In this document: piece by piece, positions 8,262 to 17,484 of the stretch
Numbering within the stretch: the first letter of the stretch is position 1
How the letters are laid out: every line of letters begins with the position of its first letter
Translations under genes and position numbers: made by a program
NCBI RefSeq assembly: GCF_034006665.1
Contig: NZ_JAVESI010000001.1
Span: forward strand, 186,001-250,000
DNA from: Trichloromonas sp034006665
Lineage (GTDB): Bacteria > Desulfobacterota > Desulfuromonadia > Desulfuromonadales > Trichloromonadaceae
DNA: 64,000 bases
Reading direction: 5' to 3'
The notes under the pieces: model-generated
Database searches by the model: none
What the model was told of the DNA's origin: nothing
Seen by the model: the letters and a program-made list of their open reading frames with translations, nothing else

Positions 8262-9050
8262 CTAGCGGATGAGTCCGTTGGCCATCTGCAGCATCTCGTC
8301 GGCGGTCTGGATGGCCTTCGAGTTGATCTCGTAGGCACGCTGGCCGGCGATCATATTGACCATCTCTTCCATGATGCTGACATTGGAACCTTCCAGGTAG
8401 CCCTGGGAAATGGAACCCATGCCGTTCTCGCCGGGGATGCCCGTTTCCGGCGCGCCGGAGGAGACGGTTTCGCCGTAGAGATTGTGGCCGAGGCTCTTGA
8501 GACCGGCCGGGTTGCTGAAGCGGGCCAGTTCGATGGTTCCCACCTCGGTCGGGGTGTTGCTGCCGTCTTCGAGCACTTCGACGATGCCGTCGGAACCGAT
8601 GGAGATCTGCGTCGCGCCCGCCGGGATGACGACTTCCGGCTCGATAGCCAGACCTTCGGAGGTGACGATGCGCCCGGTGCTGTCCATCTTCATGGCACCG
8701 CCGCGGCTGTAGGCGATCTCACCGTTGGGCTGGGTCACCTGGAAGAAGCCTTCCCCCTCGATGGCCAGGTCGAGTTCGTTATTGGTCGTGCGGATGTCGC
8801 CCGTGGTGAAGACCTTCTGCACCGCCGCTACTTTTGAACCCAGACCGACCTGGATACCGGTGGGAACTTCGCCGCCGCCAGCCGCCGTGGCCCCCGCCAG
8901 TTTGCTGGTCTGGTAGAGGATGTCCTGGAAATCGGCGCGGCTCTTCTTGAAACCGTTGCTGTTGACGTTGGCCAGGTTGTTGGCGATCACGTCCATATTC
9001 AGCTGTTGCGTTTCCATCCCCGTCGCGGCGGTCCACAGTGACCTGATCAT
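8262..9050 (-). CDS. flgG: flagellar distal rod protein FlgG
   Basis: FlgG makes the distal rod between P/L rings and hook. The 262-residue protein has the N-terminal rod signature MIRSLWTAATGMETQQLNMD and NNLANVNSNGFKKSRADFQD, and the C-terminal LEGSNVSIMEEMVNMI and QRAYEINSKAIQTADEML, both diagnostic for FlgG. A perfect AAGGAGG ribosome site precedes the ATG. It follows flgF by 21 bases. Length is exactly that of the family. Confidence 0.97.
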   Translation of the reverse strand: MIRSLWTAATGMETQQLNMDVIANNLANVNSNGFKKSRADFQDILYQTSKLAGATAAGGGEVPTGIQVGLGSKVAAVQKVFTTGDIRTTNNELDLAIEGEGFFQVTQPNGEIAYSRGGAMKMDSTGRIVTSEGLAIEPEVVIPAGATQISIGSDGIVEVLEDGSNTPTEVGTIELARFSNPAGLKSLGHNLYGETVSSGAPETGIPGENGMGSISQGYLEGSNVSIMEEMVNMIAGQRAYEINSKAIQTADEMLQMANGLIR

Positions 9051-9071
9051 AGTCTATCCTCCTTCGCTTTC

Positions 9072-9800
9072 TTACGCGAGTATGCCGATTTCGTTAATTT
9101 TTTCGGAAATGGTGCTGTAATTGAGCATGGCCTTCTGGCTGTTTTCAAAGACCCGCTGGATTTCCACCATGCGCGCCATTTCCTGCAGGATGCTCACGTT
9201 CGATTCCTCGATGCTCCCCTGCATCACCCGGGAGTTGGGCGACGGTTCGACCGCCGCACCCTCTTGCAGAGTGAAGTAGGCGCCGCCGGAGCGCTCCAGC
9301 AGGGTGCTGTCGTCCAGTTCGTAGAGGGGAATTTTCGCGGTCGCGCCCGATTCCATCTGGATGGTGCCGTCTTCACCGATGATCTTGACCTTGCCGTCGA
9401 TGACGATCGGCGCGTTCCCCTCGTTGAGCAGCTTGAAGCCGCCGGCGGCGACCATGTTGCCTTCGGTGTTCTGTGAAAAATTGCCCTGGCGGGTGTAAAA
9501 AACGTTGCCGAGATCATCGCCGACCTTGAAGTAGCCGGAACCGGCGATGGCCAGATCAAGAGGCTGGCCGGTGGTGGTGATGACACCCTGGGAGAAATCG
9601 CTGAAACCTTCCTGCCCCTTGGCGAAGTTGAGCCCCTTTCCCTGGTTGCAGGACTGGGCTTCGCTGAGCGCCGCGGCGAAAGCTACGCGTCCCCGCTTGT
9701 AACCGGAAGTGCGCAAGTTGGCCATGTTGTGGGTGATGGTATCGAGGCTCTGCATGGCGGTCCGGGCCGCCGAAAGCGCTGCGTATTTTCCTGAACTCAT
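9072..9800 (-). CDS. flgF: flagellar proximal rod protein FlgF-like
   Basis: This 242-residue rod protein has the flagellar rod N-terminus (SAARTAMQSLDTITHNMANL, SGYKRGRVAF) and the C-terminal EESNVSILQEMARMVEIQR. It precedes flgG as flgF does elsewhere and is shorter and less conserved than FlgG, which fits FlgF. It is the first gene after a FliA-type promoter and a terminator, so flgFG may be expressed later than flgAHIJ. A FlgG paralogue is the alternative name; a rod role is certain. Confidence 0.92.
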   Translation of the reverse strand: MSSGKYAALSAARTAMQSLDTITHNMANLRTSGYKRGRVAFAAALSEAQSCNQGKGLNFAKGQEGFSDFSQGVITTTGQPLDLAIAGSGYFKVGDDLGNVFYTRQGNFSQNTEGNMVAAGGFKLLNEGNAPIVIDGKVKIIGEDGTIQMESGATAKIPLYELDDSTLLERSGGAYFTLQEGAAVEPSPNSRVMQGSIEESNVSILQEMARMVEIQRVFENSQKAMLNYSTISEKINEIGILA

Positions 9801-9833
9801 GGCTACCTCGCTGTAGTTCTCATCTTGCCCATG

Positions 9834-9861
9834 TTATCGGCGCTCACGCCCCATTCCTTTA
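9834..9861 (-). promoter_or_regulatory. FliA (sigma28) promoter of flgF
   Basis: On the - strand CCTAAAG is followed by a perfect GCCGATAA -10 box; TAAA and GCCGATAA are 16 bases apart (15 is usual). The flgF ATG is 34 bases downstream of the -10 box. The same CCTAAAG and 16-base spacing occur before flgD, which strengthens both calls. fliA itself is in this cluster. Confidence 0.75.
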
Positions 9862-9879
9862 GGGATTTCTTTGCCGCTC

Positions 9880-9904
9880 AAAAAAAAAGCGACGCATGCG
9901 TCGC
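9880..9904 (-). terminator. rho-independent terminator after the fliA/DUF2802 unit
   Basis: GCGACGCATGCGTCGC is a perfect 16-base palindrome; on the - strand it is followed at once by eight or nine T. It stands downstream of the DUF2802 gene and of repeat copy A, and upstream of the flgF promoter, so it should end the long motA-to-DUF2802 transcript. Confidence 0.85.
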
Positions 9905-9940
9905 CTCTGACTGTCATAAATAATCCATTATGCCTTAGGG

Positions 9941-10056
9941 CTGATCAAAAATGCCCAGGTGCAAGGCGCCCGAAATTCGAGGAGCGAATCGTACCAGTCA
10001 GGTACGTTGCAGTGACGAGGATGAGGGCAACGTCGCAGATGGGCGTTTTTCATCAG
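9941..10056. repeat. palindromic ~115-bp repeat, copy A
   Basis: This 116-bp element has near-complementary ends (CTGATCAAAAATGCCCA at left, TGGGCGTTTTTCATCAG at right) and an inner hairpin GTACC-agtca-GGTAC. It is the same element as at 30250-30364 and 63001-63115. Its right end is three bases from the stop codon of the DUF2802 gene. It has no coding capacity and no target-site duplication that I can see. Confidence 0.9.
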
Positions 10057-10059
10057 TCC

Positions 10060-10464
10060 TTACCGTTCGCCCGAAACCCGGGCCAGCGCGATCAGCTGCT
10101 CCGCCTCCCCCGGCGCGATCTCCAGAATCTCGGCGATGTCCGCGGCGACCAGACCGCGTCGTGCCAGGGCCGCGACCAGCCGGTAGCGCTCAGGGATCGG
10201 CTTGGACCCGTCCCCCCCCTTGAGGCGCTGCTTGAAATCGGCCTGGGCGAGATCGGCGGCGAAGGCCTCGGGCCGCGCCCCCTCCTTCGCCGGAGCGCGA
10301 TCCGGCATCAGGCGCAGACGCTCGACCACCTCGCGCAGCAGCTGATCCTGTTCCGCCAGCTGTTTGCGCCGCTGCTCCAGGCGCCGCTCCAGCAGCCAGC
10401 AACGCAGCGCTAGGCCGAGACAGGCGAGGAGCAGAAAGACAAAGAAAAGATCCCGCCCGGGCAT
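10060..10464 (-). CDS. DUF2802-type flagellar-cluster membrane protein
   Basis: A small protein of 134 residues with one N-terminal membrane segment (about 6-22), a charged coiled-coil stretch (LERRLEQRRKQLAEQ), a low-complexity linker, and a C-terminal helix-turn-helix-like block (LARRGLVAADIAEILEIAPGEAEQLIALAR) typical of the DUF2802 proteins found in flagellar clusters. It starts four bases after fliA ends and is the last gene of that unit. Its function is not established; the C-terminal block resembles DNA-binding helices but sits on a membrane-anchored protein, so protein contact is as likely. Confidence 0.8.
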   Translation of the reverse strand: MPGRDLFFVFLLLACLGLALRCWLLERRLEQRRKQLAEQDQLLREVVERLRLMPDRAPAKEGARPEAFAADLAQADFKQRLKGGDGSKPIPERYRLVAALARRGLVAADIAEILEIAPGEAEQLIALARVSGER

Positions 10465-10467
10465 GAT

Positions 10468-11229
10468 CTACCTGCCATCGCGGCCCAGGCCGCGCCGCGC
10501 AAGCTTGCCCTTGAGCTTGGCTAGGGCCTGGCTGTGCAACTGGGAAACCCGTCCCTCGGTGACGCCGAGGACTTCGGCGATCTCCTTCTGGGTCAACTCC
10601 TCGTAGTAATACAAAGCGATGACCTGGGTTTCCTTTTCCGACAGGGTCTTCAGACAGGCGGCGATCTCCCGGGTCAATTCCTTGGCTTCGAGACGATCGA
10701 GAGCGCTCGGAGCGTTCCGGTCCACCAGGGTATCCTGCAGGCTGCGCCCCTGGCCGGCATCGTCCAGGGTCTCCTGCAGACTGACCAGGCCGAGATGATT
10801 AACCTCGCCCAAAAGCTGATGGTAATCGGCCAGGCTCAGCCCCAGCTCGCGGGCCACCTCCTCTTCCTCCGGGGAACGCCCGAGGCGATGTTCGAGGGTG
10901 GAAAGGGCATCGGCCACCCGCCCCTGCTTGTCCCGAAGACCCCGGGAAAACCAGCCCATCTTCCGCGCCTCGTCGAGAATCGCCCCGCGCATGCGCTGTT
11001 CGGCGAAGGTCTTGAAGAGCACCCCCTTGCCGGGATCGAAGCGACTCGCGGCATCCATCAGCCCAACCATGGCGGCGCTGGCCATATCGTCCCGGGTCAT
11101 GTAGGCGGGCACCTGACAGACCATGCGCTCGACGATAAAGTCGACCATCGGCAGATGCTCGCGGATCAGCGCTTCGCGATCCACCGGCACCAGCGGCGGT
11201 TGAGGATAGATGAAGGTCTCCAGATCCAT
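10468..11229 (-). CDS. fliA: flagellar sigma factor FliA (sigma28)
   Basis: FliA directs RNA polymerase to late flagellar promoters. The 253-residue protein has sigma region 2 (VDFIVERMV, MASAAMVGLMDAASRFDPGKG, FKTFAEQRMRGAILDEARKMGW), a region 3 segment, and region 4 ending in ELTQKEIAEVLGVTEGRVSQLHSQALAKLK. This is the FliA/WhiG order and length. It follows flhG with two bases between. Candidate FliA promoters occur before flgD and flgF in this window; the usual anti-sigma factor flgM is not seen here. Confidence 0.97.
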   Translation of the reverse strand: MDLETFIYPQPPLVPVDREALIREHLPMVDFIVERMVCQVPAYMTRDDMASAAMVGLMDAASRFDPGKGVLFKTFAEQRMRGAILDEARKMGWFSRGLRDKQGRVADALSTLEHRLGRSPEEEEVARELGLSLADYHQLLGEVNHLGLVSLQETLDDAGQGRSLQDTLVDRNAPSALDRLEAKELTREIAACLKTLSEKETQVIALYYYEELTQKEIAEVLGVTEGRVSQLHSQALAKLKGKLARRGLGRDGR

Positions 11230-11231
11230 GG

Positions 11232-12149
11232 CTATTCGCCCTGACCGAAGGAAAGGAGCCGCTGCCAGAAGAGCTGCTGGGTCCCCTTGGCCTGCACGTT
11301 CTGGATCATCGCCGTCAGACTTTCGGCCAGATCCTCGAAAGCGCTGCTGATCTTGCTCTTGGGATAGAGTTCGACCATGACCTTCTGCCGGGAGATGGAC
11401 TCGCGCATGCGCTTGTCGTAGGGAATACAGCCCAGGTAGTCAATGGAAATATCAAGGTAGCGATTGGCCACCAGGGTCAGTTTTTTGTAGACGTCGAGAG
11501 CCTCGTCGGGATCGACCACCGAGTTGACGATGAGATTGAAGCGCTTTTCGTGATACTTGGTCGAGAGCAGCTTCATGATCGCGTAGGCGTCGGTGATGGC
11601 CGTCGGGTCGGGGGTGGTCACGACCAGAATTTGTTGGGCGGCGACGTTGAAATAGGTGACGTTCTCGGAGATGCCCGCCTCGGTATCGATGATGATGATG
11701 TCGAAATCACCGTGAAAGGCTTCCATGGCGTCGAGGAACCGCAGCCGCTGCTCAGCGCTGAGATGAGTGGTGGACTGGAGACCGGACCCGGCGGGCAGGA
11801 TGCGTACCCCCTCGGGGCCTTCGACGACGATTTCGTTAAGGGTCTTTTCCCCGGCGAAGAAATGGTTGAGATTGTACTGGGGGGTCAGACCGAAGACGAC
11901 ATCGACGTTGGCCAGACCGAGGTCGGCGTCGATGATCAGCACCTTCTTGCCGGAGCGCGCCAGAACGATGGCGATGTTGGCCGCCACGGCGGTCTTGCCG
12001 ACTCCGCCCTTGCCGCTGGTAACGGAGATGACCTGCGGGAATTTGCGCCCCTCTGCCGAAGAAAACGCCGGGCGGGCGAAGTTGCCGCTGAGGGAGCGCA
12101 GGGTTCCGGCCTGATCGACAGGTTCCTTGACCATATCCATATCTCTCAT
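11232..12149 (-). CDS. flhG: FlhG (FleN/YlxH), MinD-like ATPase
   Basis: FlhG limits flagellar number and, with FlhF, sets position. The 305-residue protein has a deviant Walker A motif (SGKGGVGKT near residue 46), switch I/II motifs (DADLGLANVD; IIIIDTEAGIS), and a C-terminal amphipathic tail. Its N-terminal segment carries the short DQAGTLRSL motif that contacts FlhF in related proteins. Its ATG overlaps the flhF stop by four bases, so the pair is translationally coupled. Start choice among several Met is uncertain by a few residues. Confidence 0.95.
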   Translation of the reverse strand: MRDMDMVKEPVDQAGTLRSLSGNFARPAFSSAEGRKFPQVISVTSGKGGVGKTAVAANIAIVLARSGKKVLIIDADLGLANVDVVFGLTPQYNLNHFFAGEKTLNEIVVEGPEGVRILPAGSGLQSTTHLSAEQRLRFLDAMEAFHGDFDIIIIDTEAGISENVTYFNVAAQQILVVTTPDPTAITDAYAIMKLLSTKYHEKRFNLIVNSVVDPDEALDVYKKLTLVANRYLDISIDYLGCIPYDKRMRESISRQKVMVELYPKSKISSAFEDLAESLTAMIQNVQAKGTQQLFWQRLLSFGQGE

Positions 12150-13399
12150 TCCTTGAGTTTCCCCATGACCATCCCCGCCAGACGACGGGGATCAGCCGGC
12201 AGCAGATCCTCAGGGACGCGCTGGCCGTTGGTCAGATACGAAATCGGGCAATCATGCTTGAAGTGCACATTCAGAATCGAGCCAAGGCCCTCGCACTCGT
12301 CGAGCTTGGTGAAGATCAGGCTGTCGACGGGCAACCGCCCGAAGCGCCGGATAGCCCCGAAAAGTTCCTGCTCGCGGGTGGTCGCCGAAAGCACCAGATG
12401 GTTTTCCACGCCGCTGCCGGCACCGATGAATTTCTCCAGTTCGTCGATTCCGGCCTTGTCCCGGGGGCTGCGCCCGGCGGTGTCGATGAGAATCAACTCC
12501 TTGTCCCGATGGCGCTCCAGCACCTGGCGCAGCTGTTCGGGAGAGAGGACGACGTCAACCGGCACCTGCATGATTTCGCCATAGACCTTGAGCTGTTCGG
12601 CGGCGGCGATGCGGTAGATGTCGATGGTCACCAGGGCGATCTTACGCCCCTGGTTGAGCAGAAAATCGGCGGCCAGCTTGGCTACGGTGGTGGTCTTGCC
12701 GACCCCGGTCGGGCCGATCAGGGCCAGGGTGCGCGGGCCACGCCCCGGCGCCAGAGGATGCGTGACGCGAATCAGGTCAACCATGGCGGCAGCGAGAAAA
12801 GCTTCCAGAGTGACCGAACGATCCTTGGGGGGATAGTTGCGCAGGGCGCGCTTGACGATCATCTCCGCCACGTTTTCGCTGAGGCCGCGGGCCAGCAGCG
12901 CTTCCATCATGCGCACGATGGCCGGCTGCCCGGGGCGGCGCGCGGGGGGCGCGGACTCCACCGGGATCCGCGCCTCGACGGCGCCCTTGACCAGTTCTTT
13001 AAGTTCGTTGATTTCACTGCGCAGGGAATCGACATTAAGGGAGGAAACCTGCCCTTTCAGGGCATCAAGTTCCTGCTCCAGGGGGTCGATCACCTTCCGC
13101 CGCCGCCAGATGTCGGCATAGTTCAGTTCCGGCTCGACCGGGGCGCGCTCAGCGACGGGCTCGGCACCGAGGGCGCGACCGTAGAGATTGGCCGCCGCCG
13201 CAGGCGGTACCATCGGCCGGGGAGCCGGCTCCGAAGAGTCGATGGCGGCGGTGACTTCCAGCACGGGCTTGCCGAGCAGCCCGCCCTTACCCTTGCGCAC
13301 CGAACGCGTGGAGAGGATCAGGGCCTCGGGACCGAGGCTTTCCTTGACCAGCTTGAGGGCGGTCGCCATATCCGGAGCTTCGAAGACTTTAACTTGCAT
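12146..13399 (-). CDS. flhF: FlhF, SRP-type GTPase for flagellar placement
   Basis: FlhF is an SRP-like GTPase that places the first flagellar components at the membrane. The 417-residue protein has the N-terminal basic B domain (MQVKVFEAPDMATALKLVKESLG, split here as MQVKVFEAPD and ALKLVKESLG), an N domain, and the G domain with GPTGVGKTTTVAKLA near residue 230, IDTAGRSPRD and FTKLDEC. It overlaps the end of flhA by 11 bases and flhG by four. Order flhA-flhF-flhG-fliA is the classic polar-flagellum arrangement. Confidence 0.96.
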   Translation of the reverse strand: MQVKVFEAPDMATALKLVKESLGPEALILSTRSVRKGKGGLLGKPVLEVTAAIDSSEPAPRPMVPPAAAANLYGRALGAEPVAERAPVEPELNYADIWRRRKVIDPLEQELDALKGQVSSLNVDSLRSEINELKELVKGAVEARIPVESAPPARRPGQPAIVRMMEALLARGLSENVAEMIVKRALRNYPPKDRSVTLEAFLAAAMVDLIRVTHPLAPGRGPRTLALIGPTGVGKTTTVAKLAADFLLNQGRKIALVTIDIYRIAAAEQLKVYGEIMQVPVDVVLSPEQLRQVLERHRDKELILIDTAGRSPRDKAGIDELEKFIGAGSGVENHLVLSATTREQELFGAIRRFGRLPVDSLIFTKLDECEGLGSILNVHFKHDCPISYLTNGQRVPEDLLPADPRRLAGMVMGKLKE

Positions 13400-15470
13400 G
13401 GAGGCGTACCGTTCCGACCGACTTCACCTTGAGGTGGGACGCGATCTCGTTGTGGGAGAGAACCACCAGATTGGGCAGATAGCGTTCGGTCAACCTTTTG
13501 ACATGGGGCCGCAGGGTCGGGGCACAGAGCAGCACCGGCTGAGCCACGCCGACCAGCGCCTTGATGCGCTCGGAGAGCCCTTCCAGAACCGAGCGGGCGG
13601 TCCCCGGGTCGAGAGCCAGGTAGCTGCCCTGGGCCGACTGCTGCAGAGCATTCTGCAGGCGCGACTCCACATCGTGATCGAAGACCAGCACCGGCAGGGT
13701 TTCGCCGTCGGCGGCGTGGCGGGTACTAATCGAGCGACCCATGGCCTGGCGTACATACTCCGTAAGCAAGTCGGGATCGTGGGTCGAGGCCACCCAATCG
13801 GCCAGGGTTTCGAGAATAGTTCGCATATCGCGGATCGACACCTGTTCGCGCAGAAGGTTTTGCTGCACCCGCATGACCAGCCCGAGGCTCAACGGGTTGG
13901 GCACCAGCTCTTCGACCAGTTTCGGATAGTTCTTGGCAAGATTATCGAGCAAGTTCTGTGCCTCTTGGCGGCCCAACAGCTCATGGGCGTGTTTCTTGAT
14001 GATCTCTCCCAGGTGCGTGGCCATGACCGTGGTGCAGTCGACCACCGTGTAGCCCAGCATCTGCGCCCGTTCGCGCTTGTCCTCGGAAACCCAGGTAGCG
14101 GGCAGGCCGAAGGCCGGCTCGGTGGTCGCCACTCCGCGCAGGCTGTCGCTCGCGGTGCCGGGATTCATCGCCAGATAATGCCCGGGAAGCATCTCGCCGC
14201 CGGCGATGCGCACCCCCTTGAGCAAGACGGCGTACTCGTTAGGCTTGAGCTGCAGATTGTCCTTGATGTGGATCGGCGGGACGATGAAGCCCATCTCCAG
14301 GGCGAACTGACGGCGGATTGCCTGGATGCGCGTCAAAAGTTCGCCCTTCTGGGCGGCGTCGACAAAGGGTATAAGCCCGTAGCCAACCTCCAGTTCCAGC
14401 AGGTCGACGGTGAGCATCTCCTCGTAGTTCTCCTCGCGGGGGGCCTCGATCTCCTCGACGGGAAGTGGCGGCGCGGCGGCCTTGGCCTGCTCCTGCTTCT
14501 GCACCAGCCAGGCGATACCGGCCAGAGCCGCTGAAAGAACCAGAAAGGAAAAGGTCGGCAAGCCGGGGATCAGGGCGAAAAAGAAGAGGATGCCGGAGAC
14601 GACCCAGAGGGCGCGGGGGTGGAGGGTGAACTGGGTCTTCAGGTCGGAACCGAAATCGCCGGAACCGGCGCTGCGGGTCACCAGGATACCGGCGCCGGTG
14701 GAGATGATCAGGGCCGGAATCTGTCCGACCAGACCGTCGCCGACGGTGAGAATGGTGTAGGTCTGGGCCGCGTCGGCCATGGCCAGCCCCTGCTGGGCGA
14801 CGCCGATGATAAAACCGGCGCCGATATTGACCAGGGTGATGATGATGCCGGCGATGGCGTCGCCGCGGACGAATTTGCTGGCACCGTCCATGGCGCCGTA
14901 GAAGTCGGCCTCCATGGAGATTTCCTTGCGTCGGGTGCGGGCTTCTTCATCATTGATCATGCCGGAGTTGAGGTCGGCATCGATGGCCATCTGTTTGCCC
15001 GGCATGGCGTCGAGGGTGAAACGGGCGGCGACTTCGGCGACGCGCCCGGCGCCCTTGGTGATGACCATGAAGTTGATGACGACGAGGATGACGAAGATGA
15101 CGATCCCGACCACATAGTTGCCGCCGACCACGAACTGGCCGAAGGACATGATCACCGCCCCCGCCGCTCCGACCCCCTCATGACCATTGAGAAGAATCAG
15201 CCGGGTCGAGGCGACGTTGAGGGAGAGGCGAAAGAGGGTAGTCGCCAGCAGCAGCGAGGGGAAGACGGTGAAATCGAGGGCCCTGGCCGTATAAAGGGAG
15301 ATGATCAGGATCATCAGCGAAATGGTGATGTTGGTCGCCAGAAAAATGTCGAGCATAAACGGCGGGATGGGAATGATCATCACCAGCAGGATGGCGACCA
15401 GGGCCAACGCCACGATGACGTCGCTGCGCACGATCAGCGCCGCCCATTTGTTCTCGGTGACCCAACTCAT
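13389..15470 (-). CDS. flhA: flagellar export gate protein FlhA
   Basis: FlhA is the largest membrane part of the flagellar type III export gate, with an N-terminal bundle of about eight helices and a cytosolic ring domain that receives export substrates. The 693-residue protein shows the conserved FHIPEP-like region as TLDAMPGKQMAIDADLNSG with the following RRKEI, and the typical VVDCTTVMATHLGEII segment in the cytosolic domain. Length matches the family. Its ATG overlaps the flhB stop by four bases (ATGA). Confidence 0.97.
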   Translation of the reverse strand: MSWVTENKWAALIVRSDVIVALALVAILLVMIIPIPPFMLDIFLATNITISLMILIISLYTARALDFTVFPSLLLATTLFRLSLNVASTRLILLNGHEGVGAAGAVIMSFGQFVVGGNYVVGIVIFVILVVINFMVITKGAGRVAEVAARFTLDAMPGKQMAIDADLNSGMINDEEARTRRKEISMEADFYGAMDGASKFVRGDAIAGIIITLVNIGAGFIIGVAQQGLAMADAAQTYTILTVGDGLVGQIPALIISTGAGILVTRSAGSGDFGSDLKTQFTLHPRALWVVSGILFFFALIPGLPTFSFLVLSAALAGIAWLVQKQEQAKAAAPPLPVEEIEAPREENYEEMLTVDLLELEVGYGLIPFVDAAQKGELLTRIQAIRRQFALEMGFIVPPIHIKDNLQLKPNEYAVLLKGVRIAGGEMLPGHYLAMNPGTASDSLRGVATTEPAFGLPATWVSEDKRERAQMLGYTVVDCTTVMATHLGEIIKKHAHELLGRQEAQNLLDNLAKNYPKLVEELVPNPLSLGLVMRVQQNLLREQVSIRDMRTILETLADWVASTHDPDLLTEYVRQAMGRSISTRHAADGETLPVLVFDHDVESRLQNALQQSAQGSYLALDPGTARSVLEGLSERIKALVGVAQPVLLCAPTLRPHVKRLTERYLPNLVVLSHNEIASHLKVKSVGTVRLHAS

Positions 15471-16534
15471 TGTTTCGTTTTCCCTTTAAGGCTGTAGACG
15501 TAGGCGAGGATTTCCGCCACCGCCGTATAGAGCTCCTCGGGCACGGCCTCCCCCACTTCGAACTTGTACAGAGCCCGCGCCACCGGCACGTTCTCCACCA
15601 GCGGCACCTTATGCTCCTTAGCGATCTCGCGAATCTTCATGGCCAGGGCATCGGCGCCCTTGGCGACGATTTGCGGGGCATCCATCTCGTCACGGCGATA
15701 GGCGATAGCGACGGAAAGATGGGTCGGGTTGGTGATGACCACGTCGGCCTTGGGGATCTCGGCCATCATCCGCTTGCGCGCCATCTGCATCTGGATCTGG
15801 CGGATCTTCCCCTTGATCAGCGGATCCCCTTCCGTCTCCTTGTACTCTTCCTTCTGCTCCTGCTTGGTCATCTTCATCTTCTCTTCCATCTCCCAGCGCA
15901 CAAAAAGGTAGTCGAGCAGCGCCAGGACGATGAGGATGCCGCAGGTCTTGAGAAGCACGGAAAAAGCCAGCTGGCCGGTAAAAACCAGGGTGCTGACCGG
16001 CGGCATGTCGATCAGATAGAGGGACTGTTCGAACTCGTTACGCACCGTCTGATAGGCGAAATAGCCGATGACCAGAACCTTGACCAGCGACTTGAGCACC
16101 TCGATAAAGGAGCGCTTGGAGATGAATTTGCTCGCCCCTTTGATCGGATCGAGCTTGGTCAGATCCGGCTCCAGAGGCTTGGTGGTGAAGAGCCAGCCGA
16201 TCTGCATGAAACTGGAGAAGAAACCGACCACCAGCACGAGCACCAGCAGGGGCGCGACCAGCAGACCGAGACGGGTAAGAATAAAGAGCAAAAGGCCCTG
16301 GATCGAGACGGGGGTCACGTCGAAGCTCCCCACCATCCCCAGCAGACCCCGGGTCAGCAATTCCAGCTGATCCCAAAAATAGGGGGCGTAAAAGAACCAG
16401 AGGAGTAAAAAGAAGGTCATCAGCGCGGCGGTGTGGACTTCGCGGCTCTGGGCGACCTGCCCCTTTTCGCGAAAGTCCCGGCGCCGCTTCGCTGTTGCCT
16501 GTTCGGTTCTGGAATCCTTGTCCTCGTCGGCCAT
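15467..16534 (-). CDS. flhB: flagellar export switch protein FlhB
   Basis: FlhB controls the switch of export from rod/hook to filament proteins and is cut by itself within NPTH. The 355-residue protein has four membrane segments and, at the expected place, VVITNPTHLSVAI, so the autocleavage site is intact, followed by the C-terminal domain (PQIVAKGADALAMKIREIA, VPLVENVPVARALY). The N-terminus is the usual charged EDKDSRTEQATAKRRRDFREKGQ. The leader upstream (to fliR) is about 160 bases and holds a GC-rich hairpin. Confidence 0.97.
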   Translation of the reverse strand: MADEDKDSRTEQATAKRRRDFREKGQVAQSREVHTAALMTFFLLLWFFYAPYFWDQLELLTRGLLGMVGSFDVTPVSIQGLLLFILTRLGLLVAPLLVLVLVVGFFSSFMQIGWLFTTKPLEPDLTKLDPIKGASKFISKRSFIEVLKSLVKVLVIGYFAYQTVRNEFEQSLYLIDMPPVSTLVFTGQLAFSVLLKTCGILIVLALLDYLFVRWEMEEKMKMTKQEQKEEYKETEGDPLIKGKIRQIQMQMARKRMMAEIPKADVVITNPTHLSVAIAYRRDEMDAPQIVAKGADALAMKIREIAKEHKVPLVENVPVARALYKFEVGEAVPEELYTAVAEILAYVYSLKGKTKQ

Positions 16535-16556
16535 GCCGCCTTACCTTTTCATCCAG

Positions 16557-16575
16557 CCGCGGCACCACGCCGCGG
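16557..16575 (-). repeat. GC-rich hairpin in the flhB leader
   Basis: CCGCGGC and GCCGCGG form a perfect 7-bp stem with a 5-base loop about 25 bases before the flhB ATG. There is no T-run, so it is not a terminator. The rest of the 162-base fliR-flhB gap (16535-16696) shows no gene or promoter that I can recognise. Confidence 0.5.
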
Positions 16576-16696
16576 CCTACGGTTTCTCATCAGCAAAACC
16601 CGGTCCAATTTTTCCTGAGGGATGAAACGGGCGCGGCTTTTTCGTCTAAAACCGGCCTGCGGAAGGGATGAAGGGCGAAAAGAGCGTCGCTTCCCG

Positions 16697-17476
16697 CTAT
16701 CTGAGAGCCTGGATGAGATGGAGAATCCGATCGGGAACCATGGCGAATTCCCGCTCCAGCACCAGCACCAGAAGGCTGAGTGTCAAACCCATGACAAGGA
16801 AGCCGACACCGATATTGAGGGGGTAAGAAAGCATGAAGACGTTGAGCTGGGGGAAGACACGGGCAAGGATGCCCATCACCAGGCTGGCCAAAATCAGCAC
16901 CGCCAGAATCGGCGCGCCAAGCTGAATGCCGAGGACGAACATGCGGCTGACCAGGGTCATCAGAAACGGAACCGCGTCGCCGCCCAGATCGATGCCGCCC
17001 GGCGGCAGCAGTTCGTAGGAACGCACCACGGCACGAATGAAGAGATGATGGGCGTCGAACGCGAGAAAGATGAGAACCGCGATCACGTTCTGGTACTGGG
17101 AGACCAGCTCGATCTGGCGCTGGCTCTGGGGGTCGAAGACGTTGGCCGCGGCGAAACCCATCTTGTAGCCGATGATGGTGCCGCCGACCTCGACGGAGGT
17201 CAGCACCAGCTGGGCAATGAACCCGACCATCAGGCCGAGCAGCGATTCGGCAAGAATCAGCTGAACCAGGATGACGGGGGAAAAGTCGGGGGCAGGAAGA
17301 TAGGGACGGACCACGGGAAAGATCAGCAGCGCCAGCATCACCGCCAGACCGAGGCGCACCCGCGCCGGGGCGGTGCCGCTGCCGAAGACCGGCAGGGTGC
17401 CGAGCATGGCGGCCATGCGCGCCAGACAGATGAGAAAGAGCTGGAAACCGGCGACGGTGAAGGGCAGGCCGTCCAT
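16697..17476 (-). CDS. fliR: flagellar export gate protein FliR
   Basis: FliR is a membrane component of the flagellar export channel together with FliP and FliQ. The product of 259 residues has six or so hydrophobic segments and family motifs such as RMAAMLGTLPVFGSGTAPARVR and, later, GFAAANVFDPQSQRQ (shown here as separate blocks). The ATG at 17476 is chosen, eight bases after the fliQ stop; a longer frame would run into fliQ and is not supported. Order fliP-fliQ-fliR is standard. Confidence 0.94.
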   Translation of the reverse strand: MDGLPFTVAGFQLFLICLARMAAMLGTLPVFGSGTAPARVRLGLAVMLALLIFPVVRPYLPAPDFSPVILVQLILAESLLGLMVGFIAQLVLTSVEVGGTIIGYKMGFAAANVFDPQSQRQIELVSQYQNVIAVLIFLAFDAHHLFIRAVVRSYELLPPGGIDLGGDAVPFLMTLVSRMFVLGIQLGAPILAVLILASLVMGILARVFPQLNVFMLSYPLNIGVGFLVMGLTLSLLVLVLEREFAMVPDRILHLIQALR

Positions 17477-17484
17477 GGGGCGGC